Source: JAAFIP01 sp031431335
Lineage (GTDB): Bacteria > Pseudomonadota > Gammaproteobacteria > Burkholderiales > Burkholderiaceae_C
Direction: 5' to 3'
Length of the DNA stretch: 6,029 bases
Assembly: GCA_031431335.1 (NCBI GenBank)
Contig: JANPDG010000031.1
Coordinates: 1-6,029, forward strand
The notes under the pieces were generated by a model that saw only the letters and a program-made list of their open reading frames with translations, searched no databases and was not told the DNA's origin. Of the stretch, positions 1 to 6,029 are shown in pieces. A program made the translations under genes and the position numbers. The stretch's first letter is position 1, and each line of letters opens with the position of its first letter.

Positions 1-1794
1 CCATCGTTTAGCGTTAGCCCCACCAAGCAGTTCTACCATTGCTTTGGCTGCGGTAAAAACGGCAATGCCATCAGCTTCCTCATGGAGCACAACGGCATGA
101 GCTTTATCGAGGCCATCAAAGACCTGGCCCAGTCGATGGGCATGCAGGTGCCCGAGGACGAGCGCAGCCCGCAAGACCGCGCCCGGGATGCGCAAGTTAA
201 AACGCAGCAAGCCTCACTCACCGAGGTGCTACTCAAAGCCTCAGATGCTTACCGCGAACACCTTAAAGACTCGGAGCGCGGCAAGTCGTACTTTCGCCAG
301 CGCGGCCTCACCGGCGAGATCGCCAAACAGTACGCGCTGGGTTACTCGCCCGAAGGCTGGCGCAGCTTGGCCAGCGTGTTTCCTGACTACGACGACCCGC
401 TGCTGGTCCAGGCGGGCTTGGTCATTGAAAAGCCCTTGGAAGACAACAACCCCGATGGTGAAAAGAAAAAATACGACCGCTTTCGTGATCGGGTCATGTT
501 TCCGATTCGCAACGTCAAGGGCGAAACCATTGGCTTTGGCGGCCGCGTGCTGGACAAAGGCGAGCCTAAGTATTTGAACTCGCCCGAGACGCCCGTGTTC
601 AGCAAAGGCCGCGAGCTGTACGGCCTGTTTGAAGCCCGCGCTGCCCTGCAAAAATCAGGCTTTGTACTGGTGACTGAAGGCTATATGGACGTGGTGGCTC
701 TGGCACAGCTGGGCTTTCCTAACGCGGTGGCCACGCTGGGCACAGCCTGCACCACCGAGCATGTGCAAAAACTATTTCGCTTTACCGACCATGTGGTGTT
801 TAGCTTTGACGGTGACGGCGCAGGCCGGCGCGCTGCGCGCAAGGCACTCGACGGTGCCATACCGTTCGCCACTGACACCCGCACCGCCAAATTCTTGTTC
901 CTGCCGCCCGAGCACGACCCTGACAGCTTTGTGCGCGAACACGGCGCGGATGCTTTTTCGCGCTGCATAGCCGATGCCGTGCCGCTGAGCCGATTTTTAA
1001 TCGACGCGGCACGCGATGGCTGCGACCTGGCCACCGCCGAGGGCCGCGCCCGCTTCGCCGCCCAGGCCAAGCCGCTGTGGCTACCCCTGCCTGACGGCGC
1101 GCTCAAGCGCCAGATCATGCGCGAAATCGCCACCTTGGTTGAACTAGACGAGCGCGACCTGACCGACCTGTGGCTACCCAAGCCCACCGCCACCACTGCA
1201 GGCGGCGCACGCACCGGATATGCAGCCAACACGCCGAGCGCGCCCTACGTGCCCGGCAGCCGCGACGGTGAAGACCCGAGCAAAACCAAAAGCAAATACC
1301 CCGGCAAATTTAACAAGCCCGCCAACGCAGGCTACACCGCACGCCCGAGCACAGGCGGCTTGGCGGGGCGCGCCGCGCCCATGAGCCGCGCTGACCGCGC
1401 ATTGCAAATCCTGCTGCTAGACAACCCCGCTTGGGAGCGCTTGGGCAATGCAGAGCACCATCTGCTGTGGGAACTGCCCGCCCCACACGGCGCAGTGTTC
1501 AGCTGGCTAGATGCCCAAATTGCCGAGCACGGCCCACAAACCTGGGGCGCGCTGAGCGAGGGTTTGCGCGGCCATGCGCACGAGGCTGTCACGCGCAAGC
1601 TGGTGGCCGCCGTGCCCGACGAGATCGTGAGCGATGCGCAAGAACTGGGCGCCATCTTGCTGGCCATGCTGGTGGACGCAGAAAACACCGAACTGCGCGA
1701 GCTATCTAGCCAAATAGCCGATCCCGCCAAATTTAGCCGCTATAAAGAACTGATGGAGCGGCGCAAAACGCGCAGCCTGCCTGCAGAAGCTTGA
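1..1794 (+). CDS. dnaG: DNA primase DnaG, 5'-truncated by the window edge
   Basis: DnaG synthesises the RNA primers for lagging-strand replication and works with the DnaB helicase. Frame 1 is open from base 1 to a TGA at 1792-1794, giving 597 visible residues; by comparison with remembered E. coli DnaG, roughly 47 N-terminal residues lie outside the window. The CHC2 zinc ribbon is cut: the second half remains (H13-C14-F-G-C17-G), while the first Cys/His pair is upstream. The RNA-polymerase core motifs YDRFRDRVMFPIR (from residue 158), GFGGRVL (178) and PKYLNSPET (189) are intact. All five TOPRIM acidic residues are present: E226 in EGYMDVV, D270 and D272 in DGDGAG, D306 and D308 in DPDS. These correspond to E. 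coli E265, D309, D311, D345 and D347. A Pro/Gly/Lys-rich linker (about residues 395-455) precedes the helicase-binding C-terminal domain, which is weakly conserved. The first upstream ATG (82) is internal, not the start. rpoD follows in the same direction. Confidence 0.98.
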   Translation, partial: PSFSVSPTKQFYHCFGCGKNGNAISFLMEHNGMSFIEAIKDLAQSMGMQVPEDERSPQDRARDAQVKTQQASLTEVLLKASDAYREHLKDSERGKSYFRQRGLTGEIAKQYALGYSPEGWRSLASVFPDYDDPLLVQAGLVIEKPLEDNNPDGEKKKYDRFRDRVMFPIRNVKGETIGFGGRVLDKGEPKYLNSPETPVFSKGRELYGLFEARAALQKSGFVLVTEGYMDVVALAQLGFPNAVATLGTACTTEHVQKLFRFTDHVVFSFDGDGAGRRAARKALDGAIPFATDTRTAKFLFLPPEHDPDSFVREHGADAFSRCIADAVPLSRFLIDAARDGCDLATAEGRARFAAQAKPLWLPLPDGALKRQIMREIATLVELDERDLTDLWLPKPTATTAGGARTGYAANTPSAPYVPGSRDGEDPSKTKSKYPGKFNKPANAGYTARPSTGGLAGRAAPMSRADRALQILLLDNPAWERLGNAEHHLLWELPAPHGAVFSWLDAQIAEHGPQTWGALSEGLRGHAHEAVTRKLVAAVPDEIVSDAQELGAILLAMLVDAENTELRELSSQIADPAKFSRYKELMERRKTRSLPAEA

Positions 1795-1803
1795 GCTTTC
1801 GGG

Positions 1804-1809
1804 TATAAT
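1804..1809 (+). promoter_or_regulatory. Perfect -10 box (TATAAT) of a likely rpoD promoter
   Basis: TATAAT begins 10 bases after the dnaG stop codon, so the upstream half of the promoter would lie in the end of dnaG. With a 17-bp spacer the -35 position is CTGCAG (1781-1786), a poor match to TTGACA. The better-looking TTGAGC at 1791-1796 is only 7 bases from the -10 box and cannot pair with it. No extended -10 TG is present (GGG precedes the box). Transcription would start near 1816. In E. coli, rpoD also has promoters of its own around the dnaG end, so this placement is plausible. The assignment rests on one hexamer and its position. Confidence 0.5.
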
Positions 1810-1945
1810 CCGTGTAACAGAAGTAAACGCGACAGCAGCACCTCCGTACCGGCTCCGAGACCACAGCGTCTCATATCGCCACCCTCGCAAGGATTGCATT
1901 CCAAATGATCGCCCCCAGTTTGCTTCTACATCCGCATAGTTTTTA

Positions 1946-1973
1946 AGCCATTTTTGGTGAGCCATTTTTGGTG
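1946..1973 (+). repeat. Perfect 14-bp tandem duplication in the rpoD leader
   Basis: The unit AGCCATTTTTGGTG occurs at 1946-1959 and again, directly adjacent and without mismatch, at 1960-1973. It lies about 90 bases upstream of the rpoD start codon, in non-coding DNA. It could be a recent slippage duplication or a duplicated binding site; the sequence alone does not decide. Confidence 0.9.
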
Positions 1974-2053
1974 CACCGTTCTGATTTAGTGACTTCTCTT
2001 GCGCCTTGGCTTGTCTAGCAAAGGTCGCGCATTCTTAAGTGTTCAGTAATGTT

Positions 2054-2058
2054 GAGGA
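2054..2058 (+). promoter_or_regulatory. Ribosome binding site that fixes the rpoD start
   Basis: GAGGA lies 4 bases before the ATG at 2063. An in-frame GTG at 2039 would add eight residues (MFSNVEDS) but has no comparable purine-rich site at normal spacing; the nearest candidate, AAAGG around 2020-2024, is about 14 bases away. The added residues are also unlike the Lys/Ala/Pro tail that begins right after the ATG. The ATG at 2063 is therefore preferred. Confidence 0.75.
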
Positions 2059-2062
2059 CTCT

Positions 2063-4393
2063 ATGGCCACCAAGCCCGTGACAAAAGCCGCCGCAAAACC
2101 CGCTCCCAAGGCCGCGCCATCTAAAGCAAACCCCAAAGCTGCAGCCCCACCCGCTGTGAAAGCCAAACCCGTGCCCGCATCCAAAACTCCCGCCCCTGCA
2201 GCCAAAGCCGCGTCTGTGAAAACAGCAGCCGTAAAAACCCCCGCCAAGCCCGCTGCAAAGACAGCTGCCAAAGCTCCTGCTGTCGTGCCCGTGCGCAAGC
2301 CCGGTGACCGCATCCCCGGCAAGCGCGGCCCCAAGCCTAAAGGCAACATCAACGGCACGCCCGATCCAGAAGATATTGACCTGTCCGACCTCGAGCCAGA
2401 TGTGCCGGTGCCAGTCGTCATCGGCGAGGATGGAGAAAAAGTCAAACCTCTGCGCATGAAGCTGTCCAAGGCCAAAGAGCGCGCCTTGATGAAAGAATTT
2501 GGCCTAGACGACACTGTCTTGTCTGAAGAAGACATGGCCAAGCGCCGCCTGCGCCTCAAAGCGCTGATCACGCTGGGCAAGACCCGTGGCTACCTGACCC
2601 ACGGCGAAATCTCAGACCACCTGCCCGACAAGCTGGTCGATGCCGAAACGCTGGATGTAGTGCACTCCCTGCTCAACGACATGGGTGTAGCGGTGTACGA
2701 GCAAACGCCCGATGCCGAAACCCTGCTACTTAACAATAACGCACCCACAGCGGCCAGCGTCGAAGAAGCCGAAGAAGAAGCCGAAGCCGCGCTGTCCACT
2801 GTGGACAGTGAGTTTGGCCGCACCACCGACCCCGTGCGCATGTACATTCGCGAGATGGGCACAGTAGAGCTGCTGACCCGCGAAGGTGAGATCGAGATTG
2901 CCAAGCGCATTGAAGGCGGCTTGATGGTGATGATGGAGGCTATCTCCAACAGCCCCGCCACCATTCAAGAGATCTTCAACATGATGGCCGAAATCTCGGG
3001 CGGCAAAGTGGTGATCTCGTCTGTGGTGGACGGCTTTAGCAACCCCAACGAAGCCGACGACTTTGTGGCCGAAGAAGACTTTGACGAATACGACGAAGCT
3101 GATGATGATGACGGCAAAGGTGGCTCCAAGGCCATGACCAAAAAGCTCGAAGAGCTCAAGGTCGAAGCCTTCCGCCGCTTTGAAGTGCTGCGCGGGCTGT
3201 TTGAAAAGCTGCATAAAATTTATGACAAAGAAGGCCACGGCACACCGGCTTATGTCAAAGCGCAAAATTCAGTCACCGAAGAGCTGATGTTGATCCGCTT
3301 TACCGCCAAGAGTATCGAAAAGCTGTGCGACTTGGTGCGCGGCCAAGTGGCCGATGTGCGCAAAAAAGAGCGCGAGCTGCGCCGCATCATTGTGGACAAA
3401 TGCCACTACCCGCAAGCTGATTTTGTCAAAGAGTTTTCGGGCCGCGACAAAAACAACAACAAAGTCACTTCGCATTTGCTTGACCTGCAATGGATTGAAA
3501 AGCAAGCTGCAGCTGGCAAGGCATGGTCTACCACCATGGGCCGCTACATTCCGCCGGTGCAAGAGCTGCAGCAAAAGCTGCTCGATTTGCAAAGCCGCGT
3601 GGTGGTGCCGCTAGATGAGCTCAAAGATATCAACAAGCGCATGAACGAAGGTGAGCGCGGCTCGCGCGCGGCTAAAAAAGAGATGATCGAAGCCAACTTG
3701 CGCCTCGTGATCTCGATCGCTAAAAAGTACACCAACCGCGGCCTGCAGTTCTTAGACTTGATCCAAGAAGGCAATATCGGTCTGATGAAAGCGGTGGACA
3801 AGTTTGAATACCGCCGTGGATACAAATTTTCAACCTACGCGACATGGTGGATTCGCCAAGCCATTACGCGCAGCATTGCCGACCAAGCGCGCACCATCCG
3901 CATTCCGGTGCACATGATCGAGACGATCAACAAGATGAACCGTATCTCGCGCCAGCACCTGCAAGAGCATGGTTTTGAGCCAGATGCCAGCTTGTTGGCC
4001 GAGAAAATGGAGATCCCAGAGGACAAAATCCGCAAGATCATGAAGATCGCCAAAGAGCCTATCAGCATGGAAACACCGATTGGTGACGATGACGACAGCC
4101 ACTTGTGCGACTTTATCGAAGACGGTGCCAATACCGCCCCCATCGAAGCTGCCATGCAGGCTGGCCTGCGCGATGTCGTCAAAGACATTTTGGACGGCCT
4201 CACCCCTCGCGAAGCCAAAGTGCTGCGCATGCGCTTTGGTATCGAAATGTCCACTGACCACACCCTGGAAGAAGTGGGCAAACAGTTTGACGTCACACGC
4301 GAGCGCATTCGCCAAATCGAAGCCAAGGCCCTGCGCAAGCTCAAGCACCCTACCCGCTCAGACAAGCTGCGCAGCTTTATCGATACGATTTAA
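2063..4393 (+). CDS. rpoD: RNA polymerase primary sigma factor RpoD (sigma-70)
   Basis: RpoD directs core RNA polymerase to housekeeping promoters and melts the -10 region. The protein is complete at 776 aa, against 613 in E. coli; the extra length is mainly N-terminal. Domains in order: Lys/Ala/Pro-rich tail (2-73) with no acidic residue; basic stretch KRGPKPKG (87-94); region 1.1 (about 163-213); acidic run around 234-243; region 1.2 (DPVRMYIREMG, from 256); non-conserved region (about 287-540) holding an acidic loop at 337-350; region 2 (about 543-618) with the melting and -10 recognition residues W595, W596, Q599 and T602; region 3 (about 617-690) including the sigma finger; region 4.2 with the -35 recognition helix VTRERIRQIE (744-753), where R746, E747 and R750 match E. 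coli R584, E585 and R588. One oddity is Cys682 in the finger, where Gly is expected (DSHLCDFIED). The gene follows dnaG in the same direction and ends 18 bases before an intrinsic terminator. Confidence 0.99.
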   Translation: MATKPVTKAAAKPAPKAAPSKANPKAAAPPAVKAKPVPASKTPAPAAKAASVKTAAVKTPAKPAAKTAAKAPAVVPVRKPGDRIPGKRGPKPKGNINGTPDPEDIDLSDLEPDVPVPVVIGEDGEKVKPLRMKLSKAKERALMKEFGLDDTVLSEEDMAKRRLRLKALITLGKTRGYLTHGEISDHLPDKLVDAETLDVVHSLLNDMGVAVYEQTPDAETLLLNNNAPTAASVEEAEEEAEAALSTVDSEFGRTTDPVRMYIREMGTVELLTREGEIEIAKRIEGGLMVMMEAISNSPATIQEIFNMMAEISGGKVVISSVVDGFSNPNEADDFVAEEDFDEYDEADDDDGKGGSKAMTKKLEELKVEAFRRFEVLRGLFEKLHKIYDKEGHGTPAYVKAQNSVTEELMLIRFTAKSIEKLCDLVRGQVADVRKKERELRRIIVDKCHYPQADFVKEFSGRDKNNNKVTSHLLDLQWIEKQAAAGKAWSTTMGRYIPPVQELQQKLLDLQSRVVVPLDELKDINKRMNEGERGSRAAKKEMIEANLRLVISIAKKYTNRGLQFLDLIQEGNIGLMKAVDKFEYRRGYKFSTYATWWIRQAITRSIADQARTIRIPVHMIETINKMNRISRQHLQEHGFEPDASLLAEKMEIPEDKIRKIMKIAKEPISMETPIGDDDDSHLCDFIEDGANTAPIEAAMQAGLRDVVKDILDGLTPREAKVLRMRFGIEMSTDHTLEEVGKQFDVTRERIRQIEAKALRKLKHPTRSDKLRSFIDTI

Positions 4394-4411
4394 CACTGCA
4401 ACTTGAATCAC

Positions 4412-4447
4412 AAACCGCCCGCGTGTCATGCGTTGGGTGGTTTTTTT
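4412..4447 (+). terminator. Intrinsic terminator of rpoD
   Basis: The 5' arm at 4412-4423 (AAACCGCCCGCG) pairs with 4431-4443 across a 7-base loop (TGTCATG). The stem has two G-T pairs and one bulged T at 4433. The 3' arm merges into seven consecutive Ts (4441-4447). On the opposite strand only three Ts follow the stem, so it should terminate rpoD well but would be a weak terminator for hrpA transcripts arriving from the right. Confidence 0.88.
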
Positions 4448-4448
4448 A

Positions 4449-4499
4449 TTTGCTAAATCTATTCAACAGTACAACTATTACTCATAAATTAATAGCAAA
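4449..4499. repeat. Inverted repeat in the rpoD-hrpA gap
   Basis: TTTGCTA at 4449-4455 is the exact reverse complement of TAGCAAA at 4493-4499, separated by 37 AT-rich bases. Three further pairs (AAT 4456-4458 with ATT 4488-4490) are possible if two bases bulge. It sits downstream of hrpA on that gene's strand and could contribute to its 3' end, but there is no clear T-tract. The right arm overlaps the dispersed repeat copy, so the two may be parts of one element. Confidence 0.35.
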
Positions 4500-4525
4500 C
4501 TATCTAATATCCACGTCGGAAAACT
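4479..4525 (+). repeat. Dispersed repeat, intergenic copy
   Basis: Bases 4506-4525 (AATATCCACGTCGGAAAACT) recur exactly at 5510-5529, in the same orientation and 1004 bp away. Ungapped alignment to the left keeps similarity (TACT, and TARTAGCARACT at 4490-4502), giving 35 of 47 identities by hand count over 4479-4525. The copy lies in a non-coding stretch of about 28% GC (33 of 120 bases, 4441-4560). A chance 20-base match within 6 kb is very unlikely, so this is probably a member of a repeat family in this genome. I cannot name the family. Confidence 0.8.
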
Positions 4526-4582
4526 ATCCTAAAATCTTCCAAAACATGATTGTCCAAGATGCCGTGCTTCAATTTACTGCAT

Positions 4583-6029
4583 CTACTGCATCAATTGCGC
4601 CCACACCTTATCCAGCCGTTTCGCGCTCACAGGCTGCGGGGTGCGCAGTTCTTGGGCAAAGAAGCTGACCCTCAGCTCTTCTAGTAGCCACCGTAGCTCA
4701 GCTAGGCGTGCATCGAGTACGCCTTTACGCTCAGCCAGCAGCCTGATGAAACGCTGCTCTTGTGGTTTGAGCTCGGCCAAGCGCAATGCGTCGCGCGCGG
4801 GGTCGGCGCGGTATTTTTCTAGTCGCAGGGTGATGGCTTTGAGGTAGCGGGGAAAGTGCTGCAGCTGCGTGTAGTTAGACGCCGCCAAGAAGCGCTTGGG
4901 AATCAAACGCGCAATATGCTGGGCGGCATCAAGCGTAGCGTCAGGCGCGTTTTTGGTGTCTTTGATCTTGCGGGCTGCGGTGGCGTATTCAGTCAAAATC
5001 GTGCCGCACAGGCGGGCCACTTCATTGGCTATCAAGGTCAGGCGGCCACGGCCTTCGTCGATGCGGCGTTTGAAGTCGTCCGCATTCGTCGGCAAGGGGT
5101 CAAGCAAAAAGGCTTTGTCCAGCGCCACATCAATAATCTGCGCTTTGAGCTCGTCTGCTGTGCCCAGCTGCATATAGGCCACTGACATTTTTTGCAGATC
5201 AGGAATGTTTTTCTCAAGGTATTTGAGCGCGTCTTTGATCTGCAGCGCAAACAAGCGGCGCAGGCCTGCGCGGTGTTTGGCGGCGGCCACATCGGGCTCG
5301 TCAAACACTTCAATGCTTACCGCATCGCCGTGGTCAATCAGCGCCGGAAACCCGATCAAGGTTTGCACTTGCTGCGCTGCGCCTTTGCCCGAAACACGCT
5401 CAATCTCTAGCAGCTCAGGCAGCTCTGCAAACGTCCAGGCGGTGTAGCGCTGGTCGGCTTGCATGGCCGGGTTCACTGTAGATACTACACTTTTAGTAGC
5501 AGACTTATGAATATCCACGTCGGAAAACTGCTTGTTTTCTTTACCAATATCATTATTTGAAGATGCTTTGGGCAACTGCCCAGCCACGCTAGACAGCGCC
5601 GCCAATGATGCAAACGCGCCGCGCGCCTGCGCGCCCAGCTCGGCTTTGAGCGCAGCCAAGTTACGACCCGTGCCCATTTGGCGGCCATGCTCGTCGACCA
5701 CTTTAAAATTCATGAACAAATGCGCCGACAGCATGTCCAGTTTGAAGTCGCCGCGCTTGATGTCGACGCCCGTGGCGTCGCGGCACAGCTTGAGCAGCGC
5801 ATCTACCAAGCTGCCTGCGCCATAAGCCGCTGGTTCGCTCAGCGCGGCGTACAAACGCGCTGCGCTGTCGGGCAGCGGCACCAGGCGTGAGCGGGGGCGC
5901 TGGTGCAGACTTTTAATCAGCGCATGAATCTTAGACTGCAGCATGCCGGGCACCAGCCACTCGCAGCGCTCTTCGTTGACTTGATTAAGCGCAAACAGCG
6001 GCAGATCGATGGTGATGCCGTCTTTGGCA
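4583..6029 (-). CDS. hrpA: ATP-dependent RNA helicase HrpA, C-terminal part
   Basis: HrpA is a DEAH-box RNA helicase; E. coli HrpA has been linked to fimbrial mRNA processing and to rescue of stalled ribosomes. The reading frame is open from the right edge (first full codon 6028-6026) to a TAG at 4585-4583, giving 481 visible residues. The ATPase motifs lie outside the window, so the assignment rests on the C-terminal DUF3418-type region. From memory it resembles E. coli HrpA at KDGITID and CEWLVPGML (N-terminal end), PALID, GLRRL and KYLEK (middle), and RWLLEELRVSFFAQ near the C-terminus. The ATG at 5953 is internal. About residues 150-193 form a linker longer than in E. coli, encoded by DNA far poorer in GC than its flanks and containing the second repeat copy in frame. 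No frameshift or internal stop is seen. The gene converges on rpoD with a 189-bp gap. E. coli HrpA is about 1300 aa, so roughly a third is visible. Confidence 0.93.
   Translation of the reverse strand, partial: AKDGITIDLPLFALNQVNEERCEWLVPGMLQSKIHALIKSLHQRPRSRLVPLPDSAARLYAALSEPAAYGAGSLVDALLKLCRDATGVDIKRGDFKLDMLSAHLFMNFKVVDEHGRQMGTGRNLAALKAELGAQARGAFASLAALSSVAGQLPKASSNNDIGKENKQFSDVDIHKSATKSVVSTVNPAMQADQRYTAWTFAELPELLEIERVSGKGAAQQVQTLIGFPALIDHGDAVSIEVFDEPDVAAAKHRAGLRRLFALQIKDALKYLEKNIPDLQKMSVAYMQLGTADELKAQIIDVALDKAFLLDPLPTNADDFKRRIDEGRGRLTLIANEVARLCGTILTEYATAARKIKDTKNAPDATLDAAQHIARLIPKRFLAASNYTQLQHFPRYLKAITLRLEKYRADPARDALRLAELKPQEQRFIRLLAERKGVLDARLAELRWLLEELRVSFFAQELRTPQPVSAKRLDKVWAQLMQ
5477..5568 (-). 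other. AT-rich in-frame insertion in the HrpA linker
   Basis: This stretch is about 33% GC (30 of 92 bases by hand count) within a gene whose flanks look near 60%. It encodes about residues 154-184 of the visible HrpA protein, a polar Asn/Lys/Ser/Asp-rich segment using AAT, AAA, ATT, GTA and ACT codons that are rare on both sides. It falls in a linker that E. coli HrpA mostly lacks. The reading frame is kept, so it is translated if the gene is expressed. An inverted repeat, GTAG-ATA-CTAC, lies at 5478-5488. Confidence 0.7.
5483..5529 (+). repeat. Dispersed repeat, copy inside hrpA
   Basis: Bases 5510-5529 match 4506-4525 exactly, and the similarity continues leftward to 5483 with mismatches. 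Read on the hrpA strand, the exact core encodes FSDVDI (visible residues 168-173). The copy sits at the centre of the AT-rich linker insertion, which suggests that the repeat, perhaps with flanking DNA, entered hrpA at a site tolerant of extra residues. It is on the same strand as the intergenic copy. Confidence 0.8.

Larger units (their letters stand above)
1816..2062 (+). other. Long untranslated leader of rpoD
   Basis: If transcription starts just downstream of the TATAAT box, rpoD mRNA carries about 247 untranslated bases. No convincing ORF occupies the stretch. A perfect 5-bp stem with a 6-base loop is visible (GAGAC 1857-1861, GTCTC 1868-1872) without a T-tract, so it is not an intrinsic terminator for dnaG. 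The 8-bp palindrome GGTGCACC lies at 1970-1977, overlapping the end of the tandem repeat annotated separately. I do not recognise a known riboswitch or RNA thermometer here. The extent of the leader depends on the promoter call. Confidence 0.4.

Noticed and set aside
1857..1872. GAGAC/GTCTC hairpin as a dnaG terminator.
   Set aside because: The stem is only 5 bp and no T-tract follows it.
1999..2039. A second promoter close to rpoD (TTGCGC or TTGTCT as -35), or a heat-shock promoter.
   Set aside because: No matching -10 or sigma-32-like element is found at proper spacing.
2039..2062. Upstream in-frame GTG start for rpoD, adding eight residues.
   Set aside because: No good ribosome binding site precedes it, while GAGGA stands directly before the ATG at 2063, and the added residues do not match the tail composition.
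2035..2580. A long Ala/Gly-rich reading frame on the minus strand opposite the rpoD N-terminus.
   Set aside because: It is the antisense shadow of the Lys/Ala/Pro-rich coding segment; no supporting signals or recognisable domains are seen.
4423..4668. A plus-strand reading frame between rpoD and the end of hrpA.
   Set aside because: It starts inside the rpoD terminator hairpin, crosses AT-rich non-coding DNA and runs into antisense hrpA; it lacks a ribosome binding site and homology that I recognise.
1..6029. CRISPR array, tRNA or rRNA genes, insertion sequence, toxin-antitoxin or defence system.
   Set aside because: Nothing of the kind is visible; the three genes are conserved housekeeping genes and the gaps are short.

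Overview
The window looks like chromosomal housekeeping DNA from a betaproteobacterium of the order Burkholderiales, most likely family Comamonadaceae (a Rhodoferax, Limnohabitans or Polaromonas type of lineage). The evidence is the dnaG-rpoD gene order, a GC-rich coding style, a sigma-70 with a long Lys/Ala/Pro-rich N-terminus, and a HrpA-type helicase with a long variable linker. The genus assignment is inference.

Layout. Positions 1-1794 (+) hold the 3' part of dnaG (DNA primase), which enters the window inside its zinc ribbon. Positions 1795-2062 are a gene-free leader with a perfect TATAAT box just after the dnaG stop, a small hairpin, and a perfect 14-bp tandem duplication. Positions 2063-4393 (+) hold a complete rpoD (housekeeping sigma factor, 776 aa), followed by an intrinsic terminator at 4412-4447. 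Positions 4448-4582 are AT-rich and hold no gene, but they contain one copy of a repeat whose second copy lies inside the next gene. Positions 4583-6029 (-) hold the C-terminal part of hrpA (DEAH-box RNA helicase, DUF3418 region), which runs off the right edge and converges on rpoD.

How the genes relate. dnaG and rpoD are the last two genes of the classical macromolecular-synthesis operon (rpsU-dnaG-rpoD in E. coli), which links replication priming to transcription initiation. The TATAAT box and long leader suggest rpoD also has its own promoter here. hrpA is an unrelated convergent neighbour in RNA metabolism.

I found no new multi-gene system. The points most worth a second look are: (1) an exact 20-bp repeat (about 47 bp with diverged flanks), present once between genes and once translated in frame inside the AT-rich linker of HrpA; (2) a Gly-to-Cys change in the otherwise near-invariant sigma finger of RpoD; (3) the tandem repeat in the rpoD leader.
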